From positions 1 through 27,341 of the forward strand of contig NZ_JBQHTM010000046.1 in the NCBI RefSeq assembly GCF_052065695.1: a stretch of DNA of 27,341 nt, written 5' to 3'. How positions within the stretch are numbered: position 1 is the first letter of the stretch; every line of letters starts with the position of its first letter. The notes below the pieces were generated by a model. The model was not told where the DNA came from. It searched no databases and saw only the letters and a list, made by a program, of their open reading frames with translations. Position numbers and translations under genes: made by a program. The stretch comes from Intestinimonas sp052065695 (GTDB lineage: Bacteria; Bacillota; Clostridia; Oscillospirales; Oscillospiraceae). Below are positions 1 to 6,063 of this stretch, piece by piece.

Positions 1-1
1 T

Positions 2-109
2 AAGCGACCTCCTGTATTCGATTTTTCTCCGAATCCAGCTGATCGTGTCCCTGTTCATGTCAAATTCAAGGCAGCTGAACTCTTCATCAACAAGTATGGC
101 ATATCTTTG
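2..109 (-). pseudogene. Open frame fragment of unknown identity
   Basis: Read on the minus strand, 36 codons stay open to the left edge of the window, beginning around residues QRYAILVDEEF and including DMNRDTISWIRRK. The composition looks like a real protein and not like a shadow frame. It is in a different frame from the VirD4 fragment just upstream, and the change happens at about position 109. I therefore infer a second junction in a mosaic of element debris. I do not recognise the family. The last bases on this strand contain AGGAGG, which could serve as a ribosome binding site for a gene lying left of the window. Confidence 0.3.
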
Positions 110-294
110 CCCAGCTTCTGATAGTTCAGGCTGTGGCTGACCTCGCGCCCGCGGCTCTCGCCGGTGTTGAAGGTATCAATAGTTTCCTTGCCCAGCGTCT
201 GGTTCAGCTCCTTCAGCGTGGTCGGCTCCTTGCCGCCCAGGAACAGGGATGTATCGCAGTTGCCGATGATGGTATCGGCGCTGTCCTTATATCC
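55..294 (-). pseudogene. VirD4/TraG coupling protein fragment
   Basis: This frame encodes YKDSADTIIGN, LFLGGKEPTTLKEL and LGKETIDTFN, followed by SLNYQKLGKD. That succession is characteristic of the C-terminal ATPase half of VirD4/TraG-type coupling proteins in Tn1549-like conjugative elements. Such proteins hand the relaxosome to the type IV secretion channel at the membrane. Only about 65 family residues remain, and neither the Walker A region nor the N-terminal membrane part is present. The frame then runs out of family similarity and stops at 55-57. Its upstream end is fused, out of frame, to the truncated repA. The piece is non-functional. The family assignment is firm from the motifs, while the junction positions are approximate. 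Confidence 0.75.
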
Positions 295-845
295 ACAGGT
301 GCCTGACCGTGACCGCCTGCTTGACCGGAAGGGAAAGGATAGGTTTCAGTCTGACTCAAATCAGTATAATTTGAATCAGTATTACTTCCTCGTGATTTTC
401 GGGATTCCGGAGTCGTGAAATTCACGTCTGCTGAATCGTGATTTTCACGAGTCTTGATTCGTGATTCCGGTGCAGGCGGTATGCTGCCGGCGGAGTTATC
501 CACAAAGTTCTTGACGAAGATGAGATTGGGCTTGCCCAGTCCCTGCCGCTTGCGCTCTATGAGGCCGGCTTTGCTGTCCAGCTCGTTCAGCAGCTTGGTG
601 GCCTTCTGATCGGCACAGCCGATAGCCTCCATGACCTCCTCCAGCGTGAAGATGATGAATACGCGCCCCTGTTCGTCCAGCCAGCCGTTTTTACGACTCA
701 GGCTCATCCTGTCCAGCAGAATGCCGTAGAGGATTTTGGCCTCGGCTGAGATGGACTTGAAGCGCTCATCAGTAAACAGCGCCTTGGGGATGCGGTAAAA
801 GGCAAACTGATCTGCCTGGGCACCGTAGAAATAATCCAGCGTCAC
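213..845 (-). CDS. repA: RepA_N-type replication initiator, truncated
   Basis: The first 170 or so residues match the replication initiator protein A of conjugative elements and RepA_N plasmids. MTLDYFYGAQADQFAFYRIPK opens the protein, followed by ISAEAKILYGILLDRMSLS and a winged-helix region with KATKLLNELD and GLGKPNLIFVKNF. The start is GTG, giving a GTGA overlap with the upstream cysteine-rich gene. From about residue 180 the sequence is VirD4/TraG DNA read in the wrong frame, so the final 30 or so residues are not native. The normal C-terminal domain of the family is missing. Initiator function is doubtful, since the DNA-binding N-terminal domain survives but the C-terminal part does not. 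The linker of the gene also carries regular DNA repeats, described separately. Confidence 0.8.
   Translation of the reverse strand: MTLDYFYGAQADQFAFYRIPKALFTDERFKSISAEAKILYGILLDRMSLSRKNGWLDEQGRVFIIFTLEEVMEAIGCADQKATKLLNELDSKAGLIERKRQGLGKPNLIFVKNFVDNSAGSIPPAPESRIKTRENHDSADVNFTTPESRKSRGSNTDSNYTDLSQTETYPFPSGQAGGHGQAPVDIRTAPIPSSATAIHPCSWAARSRPR
346..464. repeat. Two phased iteron-like arrays inside repA linker
   Basis: On the plus strand the hexamer TCGTGA starts at 390, 413, 436 and 459, exactly 23 bp apart each time. The units at 413 and 436 also share most of the following TT-CACG bases. Next to it TCAGT starts at 346, 361 and 376, exactly 15 bp apart. A 23-bp period is not a multiple of three, so the repeat cannot be explained as a repeated peptide and points to selection on the DNA itself. 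RepA_N family replicons are known to keep their origin inside the linker region of the rep gene. I infer a RepA binding array and origin, now linked to a truncated initiator. Confidence 0.6.
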
Positions 846-1063
846 TTGGCGCGCCCCCTCTCAAGCGAGCGAAGAATCTCCTTCGTACACCAGCCGATGC
901 ACGGTCCGCACTTGCCATACGGGCAGTCATCGCATTCGCTCACGGGTTTCGTTTCCGGCTTAGGCCGGTCATAATAGCAGACCTTCAGCATACAGCCGTG
1001 TCTGCCGTAGTAGTAACAGTACCGGCAGTCCTTCGGCTTGCCGTTTTCGCAGTAATCTGTCAT
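842..1063 (-). CDS. Small cysteine-rich protein of conjugative element
   Basis: This 73-residue protein contains ten cysteines, several in CxxC or CxC-like spacing (DCRYC, DCPYGKCGPC), with many tyrosines, so a metal-binding fold is likely. I place the start at the ATG at 1063 because AGGAGG lies about nine bases upstream. A longer frame begins further upstream, but its extra ATG at 1072 directly abuts that ribosome binding site. The stop overlaps the GTG start of repA, implying translational coupling. Small cysteine-rich proteins are common in Tn1549-like elements, but I cannot assign a function. Confidence 0.6.
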   Translation of the reverse strand: MTDYCENGKPKDCRYCYYYGRHGCMLKVCYYDRPKPETKPVSECDDCPYGKCGPCIGWCTKEILRSLERGRAK

Positions 1064-1090
1064 AGCGTTCATCCTCCTGAAAATGGGTAC

Positions 1091-1151
1091 AAAAAAAGCG
1101 CGTCTGTCCAGCCGTAAAAGGCATTCTCCCCGGAGGGAGAGACAGACGCGC
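1091..1151 (-). terminator. Terminator between hsdM fragment and cysteine-rich gene
   Basis: An 11-bp perfect inverted repeat (1098-1108 with 1141-1151) encloses a second small stem (1125-1130 with 1135-1140). On the minus strand it is followed by seven T residues at 1097-1091. It ends transcripts from the hsdM fragment. Because it sits only about ten bases before the ribosome binding site of the cysteine-rich gene, it could also act as an attenuator for that gene. A weaker 6-bp stem at 1192-1208 followed by T residues lies just upstream. Confidence 0.6.
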
Positions 1152-1260
1152 AAGGCGTGTTCATATTCAATTCTGGCAATAAAAAATGGGCTAAGCGTCC
1201 ATCGCTTACTCCCAGTACAACATCAGCTATTCAGTTTCGGCACTGCCCAAATGCAAGGGC

Positions 1261-2220
1261 TCATGCCGCAAATTCCTTGAAATTACGGGCTTTTTCTGGT
1301 GTTAGTCCACAAATAACAGCCTCATTGGCCAGACACATGGTATATTGGTCGCTGATCTGGTTCTGCTTGGACACGCTGTCCCGGTAGTCGATATCCGGGT
1401 GGCTGATGGAGTGGAGCATCAGGTTCATGGCGGAGATGCGCAGCATGGTGCGGTCGGTGTCAAAGCCGGTAAACGCGTCCCCGGCAAAGTGCGCCCACTG
1501 TTCGGTGGTCATGGTGTCCTCATAGTAACGGCGGATGTACTCGGAAGCGGACACCAGAAAGCCCGCCGTGCCACAGGCCGGGTCACAGATGGTATCGTCC
1601 GGGGTGGGCCGCAATAACTCCACCATCATCTCCCGGATATGCTTGGGGGTGCGGAACTGCCCATTCTGCCCGGCGGTGGACAGCTTGCTCAGCATGTACT
1701 CGTAGAGGTCACCCTGCATATCCCGGTCAGAAATGTCGTGCTCATACAGGTCGTCCAGCCCGGTGATAATTTTCTGTAACACCTGGGGGGTGGGAATCAG
1801 AAACATGGCGTCGCTCATGTAGCGGGCAAAGGCGCTCTCGTTCTGGGGGCCGTCTTCGGTCTCATCGGTAAGCTCTACCAGCTCGCCTTTGTCGTTGAAG
1901 TCCGGCAGATGACCGTGCTTCATGTTCTTGATGGCCGGGAACACCAGCCGGGAAATCACATCGTAAATGTCCCGGGGGTCGTTGTTCTTGAATTTGCTCC
2001 AGCGCATGGACTGCCCCACAGCAGACGAGGGGAAAATTTTGTCCATCTGCTCGCCGGTCATGTGTTCAAATTCTTCCGTCTCCAGCTCCTTTTCGTCCAG
2101 AGAGCGGATAAACATGAGATAGGTCATCTGCTCGATGACGGTGAGGGGGTTGGTGATGCCGCCCGCCCACAAGTCAGTCCAGATTTTGTCTACTTTATTT
2201 TTAATCACGCCTGTTATCAT
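1261..2220 (-). CDS. hsdM: Type I restriction DNA methylase HsdM, truncated
   Basis: The product is 319 residues, against about 480-520 for complete HsdM. The N-terminal HsdM domain is intact, and the methylase domain begins normally with QGDLYEYMLSKL, GQFRTP and the S-adenosylmethionine motif DPACGTAGF (residues 213-221). The frame then reaches LAN at 297-299, exactly where the catalytic NPPF/Y motif should complete. Instead it continues as 20 unrelated residues (ending KARNFKEFAA) and stops. The target adenine pocket and the HsdS-contact region are therefore lost, and the protein should be inactive as a methylase. No hsdS or hsdR is present. The ATG at 2220 overlaps the stop of the upstream XRE gene (ATGA), so the two were translated together. 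This is a deletion remnant of mobile-element cargo. Confidence 0.85.
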   Translation of the reverse strand: MITGVIKNKVDKIWTDLWAGGITNPLTVIEQMTYLMFIRSLDEKELETEEFEHMTGEQMDKIFPSSAVGQSMRWSKFKNNDPRDIYDVISRLVFPAIKNMKHGHLPDFNDKGELVELTDETEDGPQNESAFARYMSDAMFLIPTPQVLQKIITGLDDLYEHDISDRDMQGDLYEYMLSKLSTAGQNGQFRTPKHIREMMVELLRPTPDDTICDPACGTAGFLVSASEYIRRYYEDTMTTEQWAHFAGDAFTGFDTDRTMLRISAMNLMLHSISHPDIDYRDSVSKQNQISDQYTMCLANEAVICGLTPEKARNFKEFAA

Positions 2221-2444
2221 GGGTTTGTTCCTCCGTTTTCTGTATCGGGAATAAATTCCATCACGTCTCCGATGTTGCACCCCAGCACAGTACAGATTTT
2301 TTCCATGCTGTCCATCGAGACCGGCTCGCCCTTGCTCAATCGCGCTAACACATTGGTGCTGATGTTTGCACGGTGCATCATGTCAGTCTTGCTCCAACCA
2401 TGGTCGATCAGCTGCTTCCACAGCCGATTATAGCTGATAGCCAT
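2217..2444 (-). CDS. XRE/Cro-family transcriptional regulator
   Basis: This 75-residue protein is a single helix-turn-helix domain. LWKQLIDHGWSKTDMMHRANIS is followed by the recognition helix region STNVLARLSKG, then the typical MDSMEKICTVLGCNIGDVMEF. It resembles the small Cro-like regulators found in front of type I restriction genes and in conjugative elements. AGGAGG lies at good spacing before the ATG at 2444, and a strong promoter lies about 30 bases further upstream. The stop overlaps the hsdM start. The likely role is autoregulation of the xre-hsdM unit, inferred from position. Confidence 0.85.
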   Translation of the reverse strand: MAISYNRLWKQLIDHGWSKTDMMHRANISTNVLARLSKGEPVSMDSMEKICTVLGCNIGDVMEFIPDTENGGTNP

Positions 2445-2474
2445 CCTGCACCTCCTAAATTTCTTCTATTTTCC

Positions 2475-2503
2475 AGTATAACAGGTGTGGCTCTAAAAGA
2501 CAA
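2475..2503 (-). promoter_or_regulatory. Sigma-70 type promoter of xre-hsdM
   Basis: On the minus strand TTGTCT (2503-2498) and TATACT (2480-2475) are separated by exactly 17 bases. The regulator start codon lies 31 bases downstream of the -10 box. Upstream, CGAAA and TTTCG at 2514-2531 form a short imperfect palindrome that could be an operator for the XRE protein. Confidence 0.65.
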
Positions 2504-2561
2504 ATAAAAATCACGAAATCATGAAGTTTCGATGCAAACAACTGGGGTCTCATGAAAATAG

Positions 2562-2590
2562 AGGCGCCTACGAAAAATTCGTAGGCGCCT
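2562..2590. terminator. Terminator of the ABC importer operon
   Basis: A 13-bp perfect inverted repeat with a three-base loop (arms 2562-2574 and 2578-2590) lies about 80 bases after the last importer gene on the minus strand. It is followed there by a T-rich stretch. The plus side is also T-rich, so it may work both ways. It marks the boundary between ordinary chromosome and the mobile-element debris. Between 2591 and 2671 I see nothing else. Confidence 0.75.
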
Positions 2591-2671
2591 TTGTTTCGAT
2601 ACGCAAAATCGGTTTGTTGTTCTTATGCTGGGATACCTGTTCGGCTCCGCGGTTTTTTGTCTGAGAAAACT

Positions 2672-3424
2672 TTATTCTGCCGCCTCCAGCAGCTGGCGGG
2701 TATAGGGGTGCTGGGGGTGGGCGAAGAGCTCATCCACCGTGTTCTCCTCCACGATGCGCCCCTTCTGCATGACGATGACTCGGCTACAGATCTGGTAGAC
2801 CACGTTGAGGTCGTGACTGATGAAGAGGTAGCTCAGGTCGTACTCCTTTTTGAGGTCCACCAGCAGCCGGAGGATCTGGGCCTGGATGGTAACATCCAGA
2901 GCGCTGACCGGCTCGTCGGCCAAGATCAGCTTGGGGTGGGTGATGACGGCGCTGGCAATGGAGATGCGCTGGCGCTGGCCGCCGGAGAGCTCCCAGGGCC
3001 GGCGCCCGACGAACTCCGGGCCCAGGCCGATCTTCACCAGCATCTCCTCCACCGCCGCCCGGCGCTGCTCAGCGGTCATGCCGCCGGCCACCCGAAGGGG
3101 CTCCTCTAAAATCCAACCCACGGTATGGGCCGGATTCAGGCTGCTGAAGGGGTCCTGGAAAACCATCTGGGGCCGCTCAGAGTGGTGGATGATCTCCCCG
3201 TCATAGCCTCCACCATAGTCGTCCAGCATGCCAAGGATGGTCCGGGAGAGGGTGGTCTTGCCGCAGCCCGACTCCCCCACCAGTCCCAGGATCTCCCCGT
3301 TGTCAATGAGGAAGCTCACATCATGGAGGACCTGCTTCCGGGCGGTCTTACGCCCGAAAATGGAGCGGCCCATGCTGTAATAGCTGTTGAGGTTGCGCAC
3401 CTCTAGTACCGGCTCTGTCTCCAT
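2672..3424 (-). CDS. Peptide/nickel ABC importer, second ATPase (NikE/OppF-like)
   Basis: This is one of two cytoplasmic ATPases that power the importer. Walker A is GESGCGKTT (residues 50-58), the Q-loop is VFQDPFSSLNP, the signature is LSGGQRQR (about 146-153), Walker B is LILADEPVSALD and the switch histidine lies in FISHDLNVV. At 250 residues it is shorter than OppF (about 320) and close to NikE. The C-terminal oligopeptide-type extension is abbreviated. I chose the ATG at 3424 because AGGAGG precedes it. The upstream extension of the frame is arginine- and glycine-rich shadow sequence. It is the last gene of the operon, 20 bases after the first ATPase gene. Confidence 0.92.
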   Translation of the reverse strand: METEPVLEVRNLNSYYSMGRSIFGRKTARKQVLHDVSFLIDNGEILGLVGESGCGKTTLSRTILGMLDDYGGGYDGEIIHHSERPQMVFQDPFSSLNPAHTVGWILEEPLRVAGGMTAEQRRAAVEEMLVKIGLGPEFVGRRPWELSGGQRQRISIASAVITHPKLILADEPVSALDVTIQAQILRLLVDLKKEYDLSYLFISHDLNVVYQICSRVIVMQKGRIVEENTVDELFAHPQHPYTRQLLEAAE

Positions 3425-3444
3425 GCTGTGAACCTCCTTTCCTG

Positions 3445-4245
3445 TCAGATGAGTTTCCGGTCCCTGGTGGGGATAGCGGAGATGAGCCGCTTGGTGTAGT
3501 CCATTTTTGGGGCCCGGAAGATGTCCTCCACCCGGCCCTCCTCTACCAGATGTCCCCCCTGCATGACGATGACCCGCTCGCACAGCTTGCGGACCACGTG
3601 GAGGTCGTGGCTGATGAAGAGGATGGCCATGCCCTGCTCCCGGTTGAGCTTGCGCAGCAGGGAGAGGATCTGGGCCTGGATGGTGACGTCCAGGGCGGTG
3701 GTGGGCTCGTCGGCCAGCAGCAGCTTGGGCCGGGAGATGATGGCTGCGGCGATCATCACCCGCTGGAGCATACCGCCGGAGAGCTCATGGGGGTACTTGG
3801 CATAGAGCTCCGCCGGGTCGGGGAGCTCGGCCTGGGCCATGGCCTCCAGGGCCCGCTCCTTCCGCTCCTGGGGGCTCAATTTGGTGTGGAGGAGTAGGCT
3901 CTCCTCCACCTGGGGACCAATGCGCATGAGGGGGTCCAGGCTGGTCATGGGCTCCTGAAAGACCACCGACAGGTCATTTCCCTGGATCTGGCGCAGCTCA
4001 TCCTCTCCGCACTGGAGCAGCTCCTTCCCTGCCAGGGAGATACTGCCCCGTACCTCCACCAGCCGCCGGGGCAACAGGCCGCTGATGCTCATGGCGGTGA
4101 CGGTTTTTCCGCTGCCCGACTCCCCCACCAGGCCCAGGATCTCCCCCCCGTCCAGAGAGAAGGAGACCCCGTCCACGGCATAGCGACCCTCCCGTGAGCG
4201 GAGGAAACGGACATGCAGGTCGTTGACACACAAAAGCTTTCCCAT
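3445..4245 (-). CDS. Peptide/nickel ABC importer, first ATPase (NikD/OppD-like)
   Basis: This is the partner ATPase of the importer. It has Walker A GESGSGKT (41-48), the Q-loop VFQEPMTSLDP, signature LSGGMLQR, Walker B LLLADEPTTALD and the switch FISHDLHVV. The protein ends soon after the ATPase core with the short tail YTKRLISAIPTRDRKLI. At 266 residues it has the size of NikD and not of the longer OppD. The ATG at 4245 is chosen because GGGAGG lies seven to eight bases before it. A GTG at 4251 overlapping the permease stop is possible but sits on the ribosome binding site. All catalytic motifs are intact. Confidence 0.92.
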   Translation of the reverse strand: MGKLLCVNDLHVRFLRSREGRYAVDGVSFSLDGGEILGLVGESGSGKTVTAMSISGLLPRRLVEVRGSISLAGKELLQCGEDELRQIQGNDLSVVFQEPMTSLDPLMRIGPQVEESLLLHTKLSPQERKERALEAMAQAELPDPAELYAKYPHELSGGMLQRVMIAAAIISRPKLLLADEPTTALDVTIQAQILSLLRKLNREQGMAILFISHDLHVVRKLCERVIVMQGGHLVEEGRVEDIFRAPKMDYTKRLISAIPTRDRKLI

Positions 4246-4247
4246 GG

Positions 4248-5063
4248 TCACACCTCCCTGCCCTGTTGGGCCCGGCGCTGGAGCCCCTCGCTGAGGAGGC
4301 TGAAGCCCAGGATGAGCAGGGCAATGGTGCCGCCCACGCTGAGGGCATACCAGGGGGCGCTGTTCAGGTAGGTCTGGCTGTCGCTGAGCATGGAGCCCAG
4401 GCTGGCGTAGGGAGGCTGGATGCCGATGCCCAGAAAGCTCATGCTGGCCTCACTGAGGATGGCGTTGTTGAAGCCGATGGTAATGGCGCTCAGCAGCACC
4501 GGCATGGTGTTGGGCAGAATGTGGGAGAACAGGATGCGCACATTTCCCACCCCCATGAGCCGGGCAGAGCGGATGTAGTTGAGGTCCCGGCACCGGGCGA
4601 ACTCTCCCCGGACGATACGGGCAAAGCTGGGGATGAAGAGGATGCCCAGGGCGAAGATCACGTTGTAGGTGCCCTGTCCGATGATGCTCACCACCACCAG
4701 AGCCAGCAGGATGCTGGGGAAGGCGGTGATGGAGTCGCACACCCGGGTGAGGATCACGTCGGCAGGGCCGCCGTAGTAGCCGCACAGGCTGCCGATGAGG
4801 ATACCGAAGACACACCCGATGGCCACCACGCACACGGCGATGAGGAAGGAGGTGCCGGCGCCGCTGAGGACCCGGCTGAAAATGTCCCGGCCGAAGTTGT
4901 CGGTACCCAGCAGGTGGAGCAGGGAGGGCGCCTGGTTCTTGGCGGAGGCGTCCATGGCGGTGGGGCCATAGGGGGTCCACACGTAGCCCACGAGGATGAG
5001 GGCCACCATCACCCCGCTGATGGCGCCGCCGATATAGAGTAAGGGATTCCCTTTTGCTTTCAT
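4248..5063 (-). CDS. Peptide/nickel ABC importer, permease C
   Basis: This is the second membrane subunit (OppC/NikC/DppC family). The N-terminal helix (YIGGAISGVMVALILVGYVW) is followed by the family motif HLLGTDNFGRDIFSRVLSG. About five more membrane segments follow, with the cytoplasmic EAA-type loop RSARLMGVGNVRILFSHILPN that docks on the ATPases. The length, about 271 residues, fits NikC. The start is ambiguous. The ATG at 5063 lies 11 bases after AGGAGG, and a TTG at 5069 lies 5 bases after it, which would add two residues. The AGGAGG lies right beside the end of the preceding permease gene, so coupling is likely. Confidence 0.92.
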   Translation of the reverse strand: MKAKGNPLLYIGGAISGVMVALILVGYVWTPYGPTAMDASAKNQAPSLLHLLGTDNFGRDIFSRVLSGAGTSFLIAVCVVAIGCVFGILIGSLCGYYGGPADVILTRVCDSITAFPSILLALVVVSIIGQGTYNVIFALGILFIPSFARIVRGEFARCRDLNYIRSARLMGVGNVRILFSHILPNTMPVLLSAITIGFNNAILSEASMSFLGIGIQPPYASLGSMLSDSQTYLNSAPWYALSVGGTIALLILGFSLLSEGLQRRAQQGREV

Positions 5064-5079
5064 ATTCAAATTGACCTCC

Positions 5080-6021
5080 TCAGCGCAGTCTGAGCCGGGG
5101 ATCTACCAGCTGGTAGAGAAGGTCGGCCACAAAGTTCACGATGACGATCCAGGCGGCCATGATGACCACGATGGCCTGGACCACAGGAAAGTCCCGGTTG
5201 GAGATGCTGGCGAGGAGGAGCCGGCCCACCCCGGGAATGGTAAAGACCTGCTCGATGATGATGGTGCCGGTCATGATCTCGGCGGCGGAGACCGCCAGGA
5301 AGGTGATGACCGGAATGAGGGCGTTTTTGAGCACATGGCGGCGGAGGATACCGCCCCGGTCGCCGCCCCGGCTGCGGGCGGTACGGACGTAGTCCTTGCC
5401 CGACTCCTGGAGGATGGCGCTGCGGAGCATTTTGACCGTCATGGCAATGCGGGGAATGGCAATGGACAGGGCGGGCAGGATGAGATAGCTGAAAAAAGCC
5501 CCCCAGTCCTGGGTATAGGAGACGAAATCACCGGGGGTGAATATCTTCAGGATGATCCCAAAGAAGAAGCAGGAGAGGATGCCGATGAAAAAGGAGGGCA
5601 CGCTCATGACCACCTGGTCCAGAGCGGTGATCACCCAGTCCAGCCAGCCACTGCGGACGCTGCCGGCCAGGATGCCCAATGGGATGGAGATGACAATGGT
5701 AATGACAAAGGAGAGAATGGTGAGGCAGAAGGTGATGACCAGCTTCTCCCCCAGCATTTCAGATACCGGCATGTGGTAGCTGTAGCTCTCTCCCATATCC
5801 CCCTGCAAAAAGCTGGTGAGCCAGTCCAGGTAGCGCACCGGGATGGGCCGGTCCAGCCCCAGCTCCGCCCGGAGCTCGGCTTTGGCCTCCTCGGTGGCCT
5901 CGGTGCCCAGGAGCTTGGTGGTGGGGTCGCCAGGGATGATCTGGAAAGCAAGGAAGGCGAGGAGCGAAACGATGAACAATGTAATAATGAGAGTGAGGAA
6001 TTTTTTCGCTACATATTTCAT
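5080..6021 (-). CDS. Peptide/nickel ABC importer, permease B
   Basis: This is the first membrane subunit (OppB/NikB/DppB family, 313 residues, normal length). An N-terminal membrane helix with the family motif FLAFQIIPGDPT is followed by the conserved extracytoplasmic LGLDRPIPVRYLDWL and GDMGESYSY. Five further helices follow, with the EAA-type loop VRTARSRGGDRGGILRRHVLKNALIP. The C-terminus VNFVADLLYQLVDPRLRLR is typical of the family. It follows the binding-protein gene by 42 bases. Confidence 0.93.
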   Translation of the reverse strand: MKYVAKKFLTLIITLFIVSLLAFLAFQIIPGDPTTKLLGTEATEEAKAELRAELGLDRPIPVRYLDWLTSFLQGDMGESYSYHMPVSEMLGEKLVITFCLTILSFVITIVISIPLGILAGSVRSGWLDWVITALDQVVMSVPSFFIGILSCFFFGIILKIFTPGDFVSYTQDWGAFFSYLILPALSIAIPRIAMTVKMLRSAILQESGKDYVRTARSRGGDRGGILRRHVLKNALIPVITFLAVSAAEIMTGTIIIEQVFTIPGVGRLLLASISNRDFPVVQAIVVIMAAWIVIVNFVADLLYQLVDPRLRLR

Positions 6022-6063
6022 CTCCCCGCCTCCTTTCTTTCAGGTTTGGGACCCGGCCGGAAC

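Noticed and set aside
2445..2671. Search for an attachment site at the border of the element debris
   Set aside because: The border probably lies between the xre promoter and the 2562-2590 terminator, but no repeat matching another part of the window, no tRNA end and no integrase gene was found.
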